A stretch of DNA of 64,000 nt, taken from the NCBI RefSeq assembly GCF_042665155.1, contig NZ_JBHTCG010000002.1, positions 310,001-374,000 on the forward strand. Reading direction: 5' to 3'. The notes beneath the pieces were generated by a model, which was given only the letters and a program-made list of their open reading frames with translations, was not told the DNA's origin and searched no databases. The stretch is from Sphaerisporangium rhizosphaerae (GTDB lineage: Bacteria; Actinomycetota; Actinomycetes; Streptosporangiales; Streptosporangiaceae). Positions 1 to 8,467 of this stretch are shown piece after piece. Both the position numbers and the translations under genes were made by a program. Position 1 is the first letter of the stretch. Every line of letters begins with the position of its first letter.

Positions 1-727
1 CACCGGCGTCATGGTGCGCGAGCTGAGCCGCACGCGCGCCGGATGGCGCCTGGTGACCGGCCCGGCGCGCGCCCCCGAGACCGTCGAGGCCGACGCGGTG
101 ATCCTCGCGGTGCCCGCGCCGGCGGCCGGCCGGCTGCTGTCCGGCGAGGTGCCCAAGGCCGCCGCCGAGCTGTCCCGGGTGGAGTACGCCAGCATGGCGA
201 TCGTCACCCTGGCCTATCCGCGCGCGGCCTTCCCCGAGCAGCCCTCCGGCAGCGGCTACCTGGTGCCGCCGGTCGAGGGCCGGGCCGTCAAGGCCGTGAC
301 CTTCAGCACGGTCAAGTGGCCCCATCTGGCCGAGGCCGATCCCGGCGTGCTGGTGCTGCGCTGCTCCATCGGCCGGTTGGGCGAGGAGGCCGTCCTGCAG
401 CGCGACGACGGCGAGCTGGTCGCCCTGGCCATGACCGAGATGGCCGAGGTCATGGGCGTTCGCGGGCTGCCGCTCGACACCCGGGTGACCCGCTGGGGCG
501 GCGCACTGCCGCAGTACGAGGTGGGCCACCTCGACCGCGTGGCGCGCATCCGCGCCGCCGTGGCCGTCCAGCCGGGCCTGGCCGTGTGCGGCGCGGCCTA
601 CGACGGGGTGGGCATCCCCGCCTGCGTCGCCTCCGCGCGCGCGGCGGCGGCGAGCATCCTCGCGCACCTGCGGGAGGAGCGCGGGGGAGAATGGCGTGAG
701 GACCAGCCGGCGGCCGGCACCCGCTGA
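1..727 (+). CDS. hemY: Coproporphyrinogen/protoporphyrinogen oxidase, 3' part
   Basis: C-terminal ~241 residues of the FAD-dependent oxidase that oxidises coproporphyrinogen III to coproporphyrin III in the actinobacterial haem pathway. The reading frame is open to the window edge, so the FAD-binding N-terminus is missing only because the window starts here. The visible part has a substrate-domain segment (VILAVPAPAAGRLL near the start) and the C-terminal FAD-contact motif VCGAAYDGVGIPACVASA, as in HemY/HemG-like oxidases. hemQ follows 45 bp downstream on the same strand, which is the expected order and supports the coproporphyrin-dependent route. The exact substrate is taken from knowledge of actinobacterial enzymes, not from the sequence. 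Confidence 0.93.
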   Translation, partial: TGVMVRELSRTRAGWRLVTGPARAPETVEADAVILAVPAPAAGRLLSGEVPKAAAELSRVEYASMAIVTLAYPRAAFPEQPSGSGYLVPPVEGRAVKAVTFSTVKWPHLAEADPGVLVLRCSIGRLGEEAVLQRDDGELVALAMTEMAEVMGVRGLPLDTRVTRWGGALPQYEVGHLDRVARIRAAVAVQPGLAVCGAAYDGVGIPACVASARAAAASILAHLREERGGEWREDQPAAGTR

Positions 728-772
728 GGTGCCGCGCCGGTCAGAGCATTCGACGGAAGCGAGCGTGGACTT

Positions 773-1474
773 GTGAGTGAGGAGCGGGCGCGGCCCAAGG
801 CGCGCGATCTCAACGAGGTGATCCGCTACACCATGTGGTCGGTCTTCCGGGTGCGCGAGGAGCTGCCCGGCGAGCGGCAGGATCTGGCGCACGAGGTCGA
901 GGCCCTGTTCGCCCAGGCCGCCGAGAAGGACGTGGTGACCCGCGGCGCCTACGAGGTGGCCGGGTTCCGCGCCGACGCCGACTACATGTTCTGGTGGCAC
1001 GCGCCCACCGCCGAGGACCTCCAGGAGGTCTACGGGCGGTTCCGCAGGACGTCCCTGGGCCGGGCGAGCGAGCCGGTGTGGTCGGCGATGGCCCTGCACC
1101 GGCCCGCCGAGTTCAACAAGTCGCACATCCCGGCGTTCCTGGCCGAGGAGGAGGCGCGCGGCTACGTCTGCGTCTACCCGTTCGTGCGCTCGCTGGAGTG
1201 GTACCTGCTGGAGGACGCCGAGCGCCGCAGGATGCTCGCCGAGCACGGCGCGCTCGCCCGGGGGTACCCCGACGTGCGGGCCAACACCGTCTCGTCGTTC
1301 GCGCTGAACGACTACGAGTGGATCCTCGCCTTCGAGGCCGACGAGTTGCACCGCATCGTCGATCTGATGCGCGCCCTGCGGGCCTCCGACGCCCGGCGGC
1401 ACACCCGCCTGGAGGTGCCCTTCTACACCGGCACCCGCAAGCCGGTCGGAGAGCTGCTGACCGCCCTCCCATAA
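773..1474 (+). CDS. hemQ: Coproheme decarboxylase HemQ (ChdC)
   Basis: 233-residue member of the chlorite-dismutase-like superfamily that uses peroxide to decarboxylate Fe-coproporphyrin III to haem b, the last step of the coproporphyrin pathway. Recognisable stretches are FWWHAPTAEDLQEVYGRFRRT, the conserved MYVCVYPF-like segment (YVCVYPFVRSLEWYLL), ALNDYEWILAFE and the C-terminal HTRLEVPFYTG. Length fits the actinobacterial family. The start is GTG. It follows the oxidase gene with a 45-bp gap and is probably co-transcribed. No ferrochelatase is visible in this window. Confidence 0.96.
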   Translation: MSEERARPKARDLNEVIRYTMWSVFRVREELPGERQDLAHEVEALFAQAAEKDVVTRGAYEVAGFRADADYMFWWHAPTAEDLQEVYGRFRRTSLGRASEPVWSAMALHRPAEFNKSHIPAFLAEEEARGYVCVYPFVRSLEWYLLEDAERRRMLAEHGALARGYPDVRANTVSSFALNDYEWILAFEADELHRIVDLMRALRASDARRHTRLEVPFYTGTRKPVGELLTALP

Positions 1475-1497
1475 GCCTGCATAGCCGGACAATCGCG

Positions 1498-1536
1498 ACA
1501 TCTGTCACTCAAGCCTCAAAGGACACATCTGTTACT
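1498..1536. repeat. Direct repeat in promoter region
   Basis: ACATCTGTCACT (1498-1509) recurs as ACATCTGTTACT (1525-1536), with 27 bp between the starts and one mismatch. The pair lies in the hemQ to 1612 intergenic gap, so it could be a paired regulator site for the downstream secreted-protein gene. No regulator is identified. Confidence 0.45.
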
Positions 1537-1611
1537 TTTGGGGAACAACCGCCGCGAGGATGCGATCTTTGGCATACTCGTGGGGATTCCCGTGTCGAAG
1601 TGAGGCAGAGG

Positions 1612-2238
1612 GTGACCAGGGGCAAGAGTCTGGCACGGTCCAGGCGAGGGGGGCACCGGCGGCGCAAGGCCCGCCGCGCGCGCGTTCTCGAGGGTTTCTT
1701 AGGGGTGGCCGCCGTCACGGTGGGGGCCCTGGCGGTCGGTGCGGTGTTCCTGCGGCCGGACGGCGGCCAGGCCGTCGCCGGCCTGGCGCCGCCCCCGCCG
1801 CGGGTGGCGGCGGCGCCTCCCGCCGCGCCGGTGGAGTCCGGTGGCGGCTCCCAGGCCAGGGCCGCCGGAGCCAAGGCCAAGAAGGCCCGCGACCCGGCCA
1901 AGACGGCGTCGGGTCCCTCCGAGCACACCGATGCCAAGGCGGTGAGCTACTTCAAGCAGCGCTGGGTGGACGACAAGGCGATCAAACGCATCACCGACAT
2001 CAGGACCGTCGGGAAGTACCTGCGCATCTACACCGACCTGCCGGAGTCGGCGCACGACTCCAAGCCGGCGATCGACCTGTGCAAGCGCGGGCTGGAGTAC
2101 CTCGTGCAGGAGGTCGGGGACGAGCACCCCGTGGTCTTCGTGCAGGCGGAGTTCGGTCAGAACGGCAACCCGGTGCTGGCCAACATCATCGGCGCGGGCG
2201 ACAAGTCGTGCCGGCTCACCCATCCCGCTCCGGACTGA
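1612..2238 (+). CDS. Membrane-anchored secreted protein, unknown function
   Basis: 208 residues. An Arg/Lys-rich cytoplasmic N-terminus (TRGKSLARSRRGGHRRRKARRA is summarised here as about 20 basic residues) is followed by one membrane segment near residues 24-45 (FLGVAAVTVGALAVGAVFL), a Pro/Ala-rich linker, and an extracellular domain of about 110 residues. The domain has KAVSYFKQRWVDDKAIKRI and two cysteines (LCKRGLEY, DKSCRLTH) that could form a disulfide. I do not recognise the family. GTG at 1612 is chosen because GAGG sits 6 bp upstream; GTG at 1600 is the alternative. The long open frame upstream is a shadow of hemQ. Confidence 0.7.
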   Translation: MTRGKSLARSRRGGHRRRKARRARVLEGFLGVAAVTVGALAVGAVFLRPDGGQAVAGLAPPPPRVAAAPPAAPVESGGGSQARAAGAKAKKARDPAKTASGPSEHTDAKAVSYFKQRWVDDKAIKRITDIRTVGKYLRIYTDLPESAHDSKPAIDLCKRGLEYLVQEVGDEHPVVFVQAEFGQNGNPVLANIIGAGDKSCRLTHPAPD

Positions 2239-2526
2239 GAGGTGTCCGCCCTGCCCGGGGGCGGAGGCCGCCGCACCCGCACGCGCGTCCGGCCGCAGAC
2301 CGCGCAGCGCTGTGTGACCACCTGGCCGATGGTCTCGATCGTCTCCCACCTGTGACGAAGGTGCACACGGCTCCCGCACGAACCCCGACCCGGGCCCGCG
2401 CGAAGGCGTGCGCCCGGGATGGGTCTACCCGCACGGCGGCATGACCACTCGCTGACGGTGACATTCCGCTGGCTTTCCGTGACGAATGCGGGCATATGGG
2501 ACGAGTTGCGGGAGCCGGGCGATCGG

Positions 2527-2931
2527 TCAGGAGTCGGCGGGGACCAGCCGCAGGGACACGGAGTTGATGCAGTAGCGGTCGTCGGTGGGCGTCGCGTAGC
2601 CCTCGCCGTGGAAGACGTGCCCGAGGTGGGAGTCACAGCGGGCGCAGCGGACCTCGACCCGGGACATGCCCAGAGAGTGGTCCTCGATCAGGGTGACGGC
2701 CTCGGACTCCGACGGCTCGAAGAACGACGGCCATCCGCAGTGCGAGTCGAATTTGGTGTCGGAACGGAACAGCTCGGCTCCGCAGGCGCGGCAGGAGTAG
2801 ACCCCTTCGGCCTTGGTGTCGACGTACTCGCCGGTCCACGGGCGCTCGGTGCCCGCCTGGCGCAGCACGCGGAACTCCTCGGGGGACAGCTGGACGCGCC
2901 AATCGGCCTCGCTCTTGACCACCTTTTCCAT
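2527..2931 (-). CDS. msrB: Peptide-methionine (R)-S-oxide reductase MsrB
   Basis: 134-residue thiol oxidoreductase that reduces methionine-R-sulfoxide in oxidised proteins. Two CxxC pairs that bind the structural zinc are present (SCRAC and RCARC), with the FDSHCGWPSFF signature in between and the catalytic cysteine in RYCINSVSLRL near the C-terminus. Full length for a free-standing MsrB. It stands alone, divergent from the polymerase gene at 3061. The roughly 290 bp between 2239 and 2526 holds no gene that I can support. Confidence 0.97.
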   Translation of the reverse strand: MEKVVKSEADWRVQLSPEEFRVLRQAGTERPWTGEYVDTKAEGVYSCRACGAELFRSDTKFDSHCGWPSFFEPSESEAVTLIEDHSLGMSRVEVRCARCDSHLGHVFHGEGYATPTDDRYCINSVSLRLVPADS

Positions 2932-3060
2932 GCCTTAAGCCTATGCGGGCGCAGGCGATGGGGATCGCGCGGACCGACGACGTAAGCACTTCGTCAGCGG
3001 CCCTCGGGGCGCGCCCGCCCGCCCCGGTTCCTGTCGGTGGCGCGGGGTACGGTCGAAGGC

Positions 3061-4080
3061 ATGGCGTCGCCGTTCATCGAGCTCAACGTCGGGGGCCGGA
3101 CCGTCAAGGTCACCAACCCGGACAAGGTCTACTTCCCTGACATCGGTGCGACCAAGCGCGAGCTGGTCGAATACTACGTGTCGGTCGGCGAGGGCGCTCT
3201 GCGCGCGCTCAGAGACCGGCCCACCTACCTCAAGCGCCACCCCGACGGCGTGCTGACAGAGGCCATCTACCAGAAGCGCGTCCCGCCCCGGCACCCCGAC
3301 TGGCTGCAGACCGTCACGGTGCGCTTCCCGAGCGGGCGAAGCGCCGACGCGCTGCGGGTGACCGAGGTCGCCGCCATCGCCTACTGTGCCAACCTCGGCA
3401 CCATCGACTTCCACCCCTGGCCCACCCGCGCCGACGACGTGGAGCGCCCCGACGAGCTGCGCATCGACCTCGACCCCCAGCCGGGCACCGGCTTCGAGGA
3501 CGCCCGGGCGACGGCGTTCGCCGTGCGCGAGATCCTCGACGAGCTCGGCATGCGCGGCTTCCCCAAGACCTCCGGCACGCGCGGCATCCACATCAACGTG
3601 CGCATCGAGCGCCACTGGTCGTTCACCGAGGTGCGCCAGAGCGCCATCGCCCTCGCCCGCGAGGTCGAGCGCCGCCGTCCCGACCTCACCACCACGGCCT
3701 GGTGGAAGGAGGAGCGCGGCGAGAAGGTCTTCATCGACTACAACCAGAACGCCCGCGACCGCACCATCGCCAGCGCCTACTCCGTCCGGGCCAGGCCGCA
3801 CGCCCCGGTCTCGACGCCGGTCACCTGGGAGGAGCTGGCGCAGGTCGATCCGCGAGACTTCGACATCCGCACCGTCCCCCCGCGCTTCGCCGAGCTCGGC
3901 GACGTGCACGCCGAGATCGACGACCGGGCCTTCTCCATCGAGCCGCTGCTCGAGTGGTACGCCAAGGACGAGCGCGGCGACATGCCCTACCCGCCCAACT
4001 ACCCCAAAATGCCCGGCGAGCCCAAGCGCGTCCAGCCCAGCAAGGCCAGGCCCGAGGGGGAGCAGCCCGGGGCGGGCTGA
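3061..4080 (+). CDS. ligD: LigD-type polymerase (primase-like PolDom)
   Basis: 339-residue stand-alone archaeo-eukaryotic-primase-like polymerase of bacterial non-homologous end joining; it extends and fills broken ends with a preference for ribonucleotides. Family features are TNPDKVYFPDIGATKRELVEYY at the N-terminus, the catalytic carboxylates in LRIDLDPQPG (DxD), and the phosphate-binding TSGTRGIHINVRI. The C-terminus ends after the polymerase fold, so ligase and nuclease domains are absent, as in the stand-alone polymerases of mycobacteria. ATG 3061 has GAAGG upstream. A separate ATP-dependent ligase gene is at 10850; no Ku gene is in the window. Confidence 0.94.
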   Translation: MASPFIELNVGGRTVKVTNPDKVYFPDIGATKRELVEYYVSVGEGALRALRDRPTYLKRHPDGVLTEAIYQKRVPPRHPDWLQTVTVRFPSGRSADALRVTEVAAIAYCANLGTIDFHPWPTRADDVERPDELRIDLDPQPGTGFEDARATAFAVREILDELGMRGFPKTSGTRGIHINVRIERHWSFTEVRQSAIALAREVERRRPDLTTTAWWKEERGEKVFIDYNQNARDRTIASAYSVRARPHAPVSTPVTWEELAQVDPRDFDIRTVPPRFAELGDVHAEIDDRAFSIEPLLEWYAKDERGDMPYPPNYPKMPGEPKRVQPSKARPEGEQPGAG

Positions 4081-4100
4081 TCCGCCGCGCCCGCACGCGA

Positions 4101-4131
4101 CCGGCCGCCGTCCGGAAGGGACGGCGGCCGG
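4101..4131. terminator. Hairpin between convergent genes
   Basis: A perfect 13-bp stem, 4101-4113 against 4119-4131, with a 5-nt loop lies between the convergent polymerase and C39-like genes, so it could stop transcription from both sides. There is no T-tract, as is usual in actinobacteria. A 14-bp direct repeat (GAGTTGTGAGGCCC) follows at about 4131-4158. Confidence 0.75.
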
Positions 4132-4165
4132 AGTTGTGAGGCCCGAGTTGTGAGGCCCGGGCGGG

Positions 4166-5440
4166 TCACCAGTTGGCGGGCAGGCCCGGGGTGGTGGGGG
4201 GCAGCGGCCGGTTCGGCGGGTGGATGACGTAGACCACGCCGCGGCTGCTGGAGCCGCGCAGCCAGACGTTCTCGAAGTTCGCCCTCGGATAGACGTGGCG
4301 CACCGCGTCGTCGTTCGGCGAGGCCGGGTCGTTGGCGATCACGTCACCGGTCGCGGTGAAGCCGATGATCACCATGAGGTGGCCGTTGGTGCTGTACCCG
4401 GCGCCGGGCAGCTCCTCCTTCTTGAACGACTGGGAGGTCACGACGGGGATGCCCGCGGCGATCAGGCGTTCCATCTCGGTGAGCGAGCGCAGCCGGGTGA
4501 CGAACCCCTCCATGCCGTACCGGCCGGCGTAGGCGGTGTTGAACGGCCAGTTGCCGGCGCCCTCGTAGTCGTGGTCGTAGGTGTACCGGGCGGCGTAGTC
4601 GACCTCGGGGTCGGGGTCGGCGGGGTCCACCCAGGCGGTGTCCTGCGCGCTCGGCCACTTGCCCCAGTAGCCGAGGACCATGGTGGTGGAGGTCGGGCTG
4701 CACCAGGCCTCCCCGCCGCCGTCCCACTCGGGGTAGTGGCCGGCGTGGACGTTCTGCGAGCGGCGCGGCACGTTCAGCTCGACGCCCCAGGCGGCGCCGC
4801 CGGGGCTGACCGGCACGGTGGCGCGGTCGGGCGCGGCCGAGGCCATCGCGCCGAGCGCCCGCACCTTCGGCACCACGTGGGAGCCCGGCGTGCGGTACAG
4901 CGTGAGGCGAAGCTGGTAGCTCGTGATCGGCCGGTCGTCGGCTGCGACGAAGGTGTCCACGGAGACGTAGCCGTTGTCGTCGCCCTGGCTCGGCACCGAG
5001 GTGCGCAGGATGTCGCCCTCGGCGTAGGACCAGCGCCCGAGCACGTACCACTTGGTCTGGCCGGTGGAGTTGCGGCCGCGCATCTCGACCTGCAGCCAGC
5101 TCCCGGCGGGGACGTCGGCGTTCCACGAGGCGACGGCCTCGGTGGCGGCGAAGCCGATCTGCCGCTCCGTGCCGGTCCACCGGGCGTACTCCCACGTCTT
5201 GGTGCCCAGGGCGTCGGTGTAGACGGTGGTCCCCACGGGGCGGGCGAAGGACAGCGTCCTGCCGGGGGCGACGCCCTCGGCCCTGCCCTGGTGGAAGGAG
5301 GCCCGCTGGTAGGTCACGTCCACCGCGGCGGGGGCGGGCCCGCTCCCGGCCATGGCGGGGCTCGCGGAACCCGCGGTGAAAAGGACGGCGGACAGGGATG
5401 TGCTAAGGAGGGTGGAGAGGAACCTGGTCAGCACGCGCAT
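4166..5440 (-). CDS. Secreted C39-like cysteine peptidase family protein
   Basis: 424 residues with a Sec signal peptide (basic MRVLTRF start, hydrophobic core, probable cleavage after SPAMA near residue 31). The N-terminal half is a beta-rich region of unknown function. The C-terminal half matches peptidase_C39_2: the likely nucleophile is the Cys in GEAWCSPTSTTMVLGYWG (about residue 247), the His is in NGHLMVIIGF (about 353), and the Asp/Asn position is VIANDPAS (about 370). Likely acts outside the cell on peptides or cell-wall material; the substrate is unknown. The start at 5440 is favoured by AAGGTGAG just upstream; a longer frame reaches 5503 but would spoil the signal peptide. Confidence 0.85.
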   Translation of the reverse strand: MRVLTRFLSTLLSTSLSAVLFTAGSASPAMAGSGPAPAAVDVTYQRASFHQGRAEGVAPGRTLSFARPVGTTVYTDALGTKTWEYARWTGTERQIGFAATEAVASWNADVPAGSWLQVEMRGRNSTGQTKWYVLGRWSYAEGDILRTSVPSQGDDNGYVSVDTFVAADDRPITSYQLRLTLYRTPGSHVVPKVRALGAMASAAPDRATVPVSPGGAAWGVELNVPRRSQNVHAGHYPEWDGGGEAWCSPTSTTMVLGYWGKWPSAQDTAWVDPADPDPEVDYAARYTYDHDYEGAGNWPFNTAYAGRYGMEGFVTRLRSLTEMERLIAAGIPVVTSQSFKKEELPGAGYSTNGHLMVIIGFTATGDVIANDPASPNDDAVRHVYPRANFENVWLRGSSSRGVVYVIHPPNRPLPPTTPGLPANW

Positions 5441-5587
5441 GGGCTCACCTTGCCTGTCGGTCGGTTGGCCGCCGACGGTAGATCCTTTGACCGCCGCTCG
5501 CATCGGATGGTTTACGTATGAGTAGACAAAGGTGACGTCCTGGCCACATCGCCGGCGCCGGCGTGCCGCATCAGGGCCGCCGGGGTC

Positions 5588-6748
5588 TCACTCGCTCTCG
5601 ACCGGAGGGGTCGTCACGGCCGCGCCGGCGGCCACGTCGGCGTGCCGCGACATCGTGGCGGCGGCGCGGCGAACGGCGCCCACCGGGACGGCGGGCACGA
5701 GCTTGTCCAGGAAGGCGTACCGGCGGGCCAGCGAGTCGATGTAGGCGCCGCTGTGGCCACTGGCGGCGGCGGCCCGCACGTCGTGCCACCAGTCGGCGAT
5801 GTCCCCCCAGCCGGGGGCGGCGAGCGAGCCGCCGAACTGCTGCACGGCGAGGGCCGAGCAGACCCCGGCGAAGGACAGGCGGTCGGCCAGCGGCCAGCCC
5901 GACAGCGTGCCGAGCACCAGGCCGGCCCCGAAGACGTCGCCCGCGCCCGTCGGGTCGAGCGCGGTCACCCGCAACGCCGGAGCGTAGGCCTCCTCGCCGG
6001 TGGTGGAGTCGATGGCCATCGCGCCGTTGGCCCCGTCGGTCACCACCGCGAGCGGCACCCGGTCGGCGATGGCGTACAGCGCCTCGCGCGGGGTCTCGGT
6101 GCCGGTGTACGCCATGGCCTCGACGGCGTTGGGCATGAAGGCGTGGCAGACCGACAACTGGTCGAGCACCGAGGCCGACCAGGTCTCCGAGGGGTCCCAG
6201 CCGACGTCGGCGAAGATCAGCGCGCCGTCCTTGCGCGCGAGGTCGGCCCAGGTGCACGCCTCGTCGTCGCCGAGCGGCTCCTCCAGCGACAGCGGCGCGA
6301 TGACGGCCCGCGAACGGGGCGGGCGGCCGATCATCTGCGTCGGCGACATGGGCGCGGGATGGCCGTGGGTGACCATGCTGCGGTCGCGGTTGACGGCCAT
6401 CGAGACGGTCACGGGGGAGTGCCACCGCTGGAACCGGCGCGAGCGCGACAGGTCGACCGACTCCTGCTCCGACAGGATGCGCCAGTTGAAGTCGGCGTAG
6501 TCGTCGTCCCCGAACGCGGCGGCCATCGAGGTGCGCAGCCCGAGCCGGCTGGAGGCGATGGCGAGGTTGGCGATGCCGCCCGGGCACGACCCCATGCCCT
6601 CGGCCCACACCTCGGTGCCGGCGGCCGGCATGGCCTGCAGGCCGGTGAAGACGATGTCGAGGAAGACGGTGCCCGCCGTGAACACGTCGAACTCGGGCCC
6701 CTCCGGGCCGCGTTGGTCGGCTAGCGGATCGTATGCCTGGACTGACAC
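5588..6748 (-). CDS. PfkB-family carbohydrate kinase
   Basis: 386-residue ribokinase-fold sugar or nucleoside kinase. It shows the N-terminal PfkB region (GTVFLDIVFTGL, then CPGGIANLAIASSRLGLRT) and the C-terminal PfkB signature with the catalytic Asp, DPTGAGDVFGAGLVLG. The phosphoryl acceptor cannot be read from the sequence. GTG 6748 is chosen because a GAGGGGGAG run lies upstream; the frame remains open further upstream to 6877. It is a single gene on the minus strand with no obvious pathway partner nearby. The 249 bp to the padR gene hold short imperfect repeats and no gene. Confidence 0.85.
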   Translation of the reverse strand: MSVQAYDPLADQRGPEGPEFDVFTAGTVFLDIVFTGLQAMPAAGTEVWAEGMGSCPGGIANLAIASSRLGLRTSMAAAFGDDDYADFNWRILSEQESVDLSRSRRFQRWHSPVTVSMAVNRDRSMVTHGHPAPMSPTQMIGRPPRSRAVIAPLSLEEPLGDDEACTWADLARKDGALIFADVGWDPSETWSASVLDQLSVCHAFMPNAVEAMAYTGTETPREALYAIADRVPLAVVTDGANGAMAIDSTTGEEAYAPALRVTALDPTGAGDVFGAGLVLGTLSGWPLADRLSFAGVCSALAVQQFGGSLAAPGWGDIADWWHDVRAAAASGHSGAYIDSLARRYAFLDKLVPAVPVGAVRRAAATMSRHADVAAGAAVTTPPVESE

Positions 6749-6997
6749 GGTGGTGCTCCCCCTCGACGTGCGAAGATGTGCGCACTCTCGCATGTTTCGC
6801 CCACCCAGATCAAGGGTGATCAAGCCGGTGCCCGCCCGTGCGGCCCGCCGTTCCCGCAGGTCGCGGCCCTGAAGCACCCGGTGAGGATGCCCGCCGCCCC
6901 GGCGGGTCAGGCGGGCGGCCCGGCCCGCCCTGGCGGCGCCGCGCGGCGTCGGGCGGACCGGCAGGGCCGCTCGGTTCTCGGGCGGCGCCGTGCGGCG

Positions 6998-7540
6998 TCA
7001 GGCGGACGGGTCCAGCCGCCCGATCATCCAGCGGCACCATTCGGCGCGGTGGCGTTCGTAGCTCAGACCGCACCACAGGGCCGCGTAGTTGCCGAACGCC
7101 GGATCGCCGGGGTCGGGGACGCCCGCGAAGCCCGCCCGCTGCCCTTCGTACCGGGCGATGCGCTCCTCGTGCAGCAGGAGCTGGGCGCGGAACAGCTCGG
7201 CCATCTCGGCGGGGTCGGCGAGCCAGGACGCGTAGGTCTTCAGCACCAGCTCATCACGCTCGGTGCGGGCGCGCGGCGGCTCGGTGACCCAGTCGCGCAG
7301 CGCCGCCCGGCCCTCGGGGGTCAGGTGGTAGACCTTCTTGCCCTGCGGCCCGGGCCCGTGCTCGGCCTCGAACCGCACCAGGCCGTCGGCGAGCAGCTTC
7401 TGCAGGTCGGTGTGGATCTGGCTGTGGCGGGCCGTCCAGAAGTAGCCCACCGGGCGGTTCATGACGGCGGTGAGCTCGTAGCCGGTCCTCGCGTCCTTGG
7501 CGAGCGAGGCCAGGATCGCGAAACCAAGTGTTGATGGCAT
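6998..7540 (-). CDS. PadR-family transcriptional regulator
   Basis: 180 residues, the size of subfamily-2 PadR repressors. The N-terminal winged helix runs from about residue 5 to 80 (LGFAILASLAKDARTGYEL, then SQIHTDLQKLLADGLV and KKVYHLTPEGRAAL), followed by the C-terminal dimerisation domain (LVLKTYASWLADPAEM, HEERIARYE). It is divergent from the lipoprotein hydrolase gene at 7604, and an ATGT-N8-ACAT palindrome lies between them, so self-regulation and control of the hydrolase are likely. The inducing ligand is unknown. Confidence 0.93.
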   Translation of the reverse strand: MPSTLGFAILASLAKDARTGYELTAVMNRPVGYFWTARHSQIHTDLQKLLADGLVRFEAEHGPGPQGKKVYHLTPEGRAALRDWVTEPPRARTERDELVLKTYASWLADPAEMAELFRAQLLLHEERIARYEGQRAGFAGVPDPGDPAFGNYAALWCGLSYERHRAEWCRWMIGRLDPSA

Positions 7541-7565
7541 CGCACCCCGAGTGTAGTGTGCGGCA

Positions 7566-7585
7566 CTATGTCAGTTCAGACATAG
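7566..7585. promoter_or_regulatory. Probable PadR operator
   Basis: CTATGTC (7566-7572) and GACATAG (7579-7585) form a perfect 7-bp inverted repeat with a 6-bp spacer. It contains ATGT-N8-ACAT, the core known for PadR-family operators, and sits 26 bp upstream of padR and about 18 bp upstream of the divergent hydrolase gene. Confidence 0.75.
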
Positions 7586-7603
7586 AGCGAGATGGTGGTG
7601 GTC

Positions 7604-8404
7604 ATGCGAGCGATCGTCGGGCTGGCGGCAGTGGTCATGGCGCTGAGCGCGTGCGGGGGCGAGACGGGAGCGACGGCCGCGGGCGGGCGGGGCGCGAGCG
7701 CCGGTCCATCGGCGTCCGGGACGCCCGCCGCCACGCCGTCGGCGGCGCCCGCTCCCACGCTCTCCCCGTCCCCGAAGCGCCCGCTCCCCAAGGGGCCGAA
7801 CCTGTCGGGGTGTTACACCGAGGACGACGGGAAGATCTTCACCTACGGCGAGGAGAAACTGCCCGGCGTCGTCATGGGCAAGGGCGCCACCGGAGTGGTG
7901 ATCTCCTACGAGCGCGGCGGCAACGCCTGCACCTGGCGGCCCCTCGCCGACCGGCTGGTCTCGGCCGGCTACCGCGTGCTGCTCTACGCCCGCGATCTGG
8001 AGGCCATTCCCGAGGACAACATCGTGGACATGGCCAGGCGGCTGGACAAGGAGCGCGGTGTCGGGCGCATCGTCCTGGCCGGCGGCTCGATGGGCGGCAC
8101 GCTGTCGGTGAGCGCGGCGCTGAAGCTCGGGGACCGTGTCGCGGCCGTGGTCGCCCTGGCGGGCCCGCCGCTTCCCGAGGAGGCGGCCCGCCTGAGGGTC
8201 CCGCTGCTGCAGATCGCCGGCGTCTACGACGGCGACCGCGCCAAGCGCATGCGCGAGTCCGACGACGCGGCCGTCCTGGCGCCCGACCGGCAGGTCGTCG
8301 TCGTCCCGGACGAGTCGGCGCACGCCTCATCGCTCTTCGAGACCCCGCACGGGCCCCAGGTGCTCGACACGATCATGGCGTTCGTGAACCGGCACAGGGT
8401 CTGA
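7604..8404 (+). CDS. Lipoprotein alpha/beta-hydrolase
   Basis: 266 residues. A lipoprotein signal ends in LSAC (lipobox, Cys about residue 16), then a Pro/Ser/Ala-rich linker, then an alpha/beta-hydrolase fold with the nucleophile elbow GGSMGG (about residues 162-167), an acidic residue in IAGVYDGDRA and a C-terminal His in ESAHASSLF. This is the expected Ser-Asp-His order. It probably works on the outer face of the membrane; the substrate is unknown. ATG 7604 gives the better signal peptide, while ATG 7592 is the longer alternative. Expression is likely controlled by the divergent PadR protein. Confidence 0.83.
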   Translation: MRAIVGLAAVVMALSACGGETGATAAGGRGASAGPSASGTPAATPSAAPAPTLSPSPKRPLPKGPNLSGCYTEDDGKIFTYGEEKLPGVVMGKGATGVVISYERGGNACTWRPLADRLVSAGYRVLLYARDLEAIPEDNIVDMARRLDKERGVGRIVLAGGSMGGTLSVSAALKLGDRVAAVVALAGPPLPEEAARLRVPLLQIAGVYDGDRAKRMRESDDAAVLAPDRQVVVVPDESAHASSLFETPHGPQVLDTIMAFVNRHRV

Positions 8405-8467
8405 GCCGGACCTGACGGCCGGGGGGACGCCCGCGGGAACGGGGCGGCCCGCCGGACGGGGGCGCCC

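Noticed and set aside
835..2238. 467-residue plus-strand open frame overlapping hemQ
   Set aside because: Its first half is hemQ read in the wrong frame; only the part from about 1612 is a gene.
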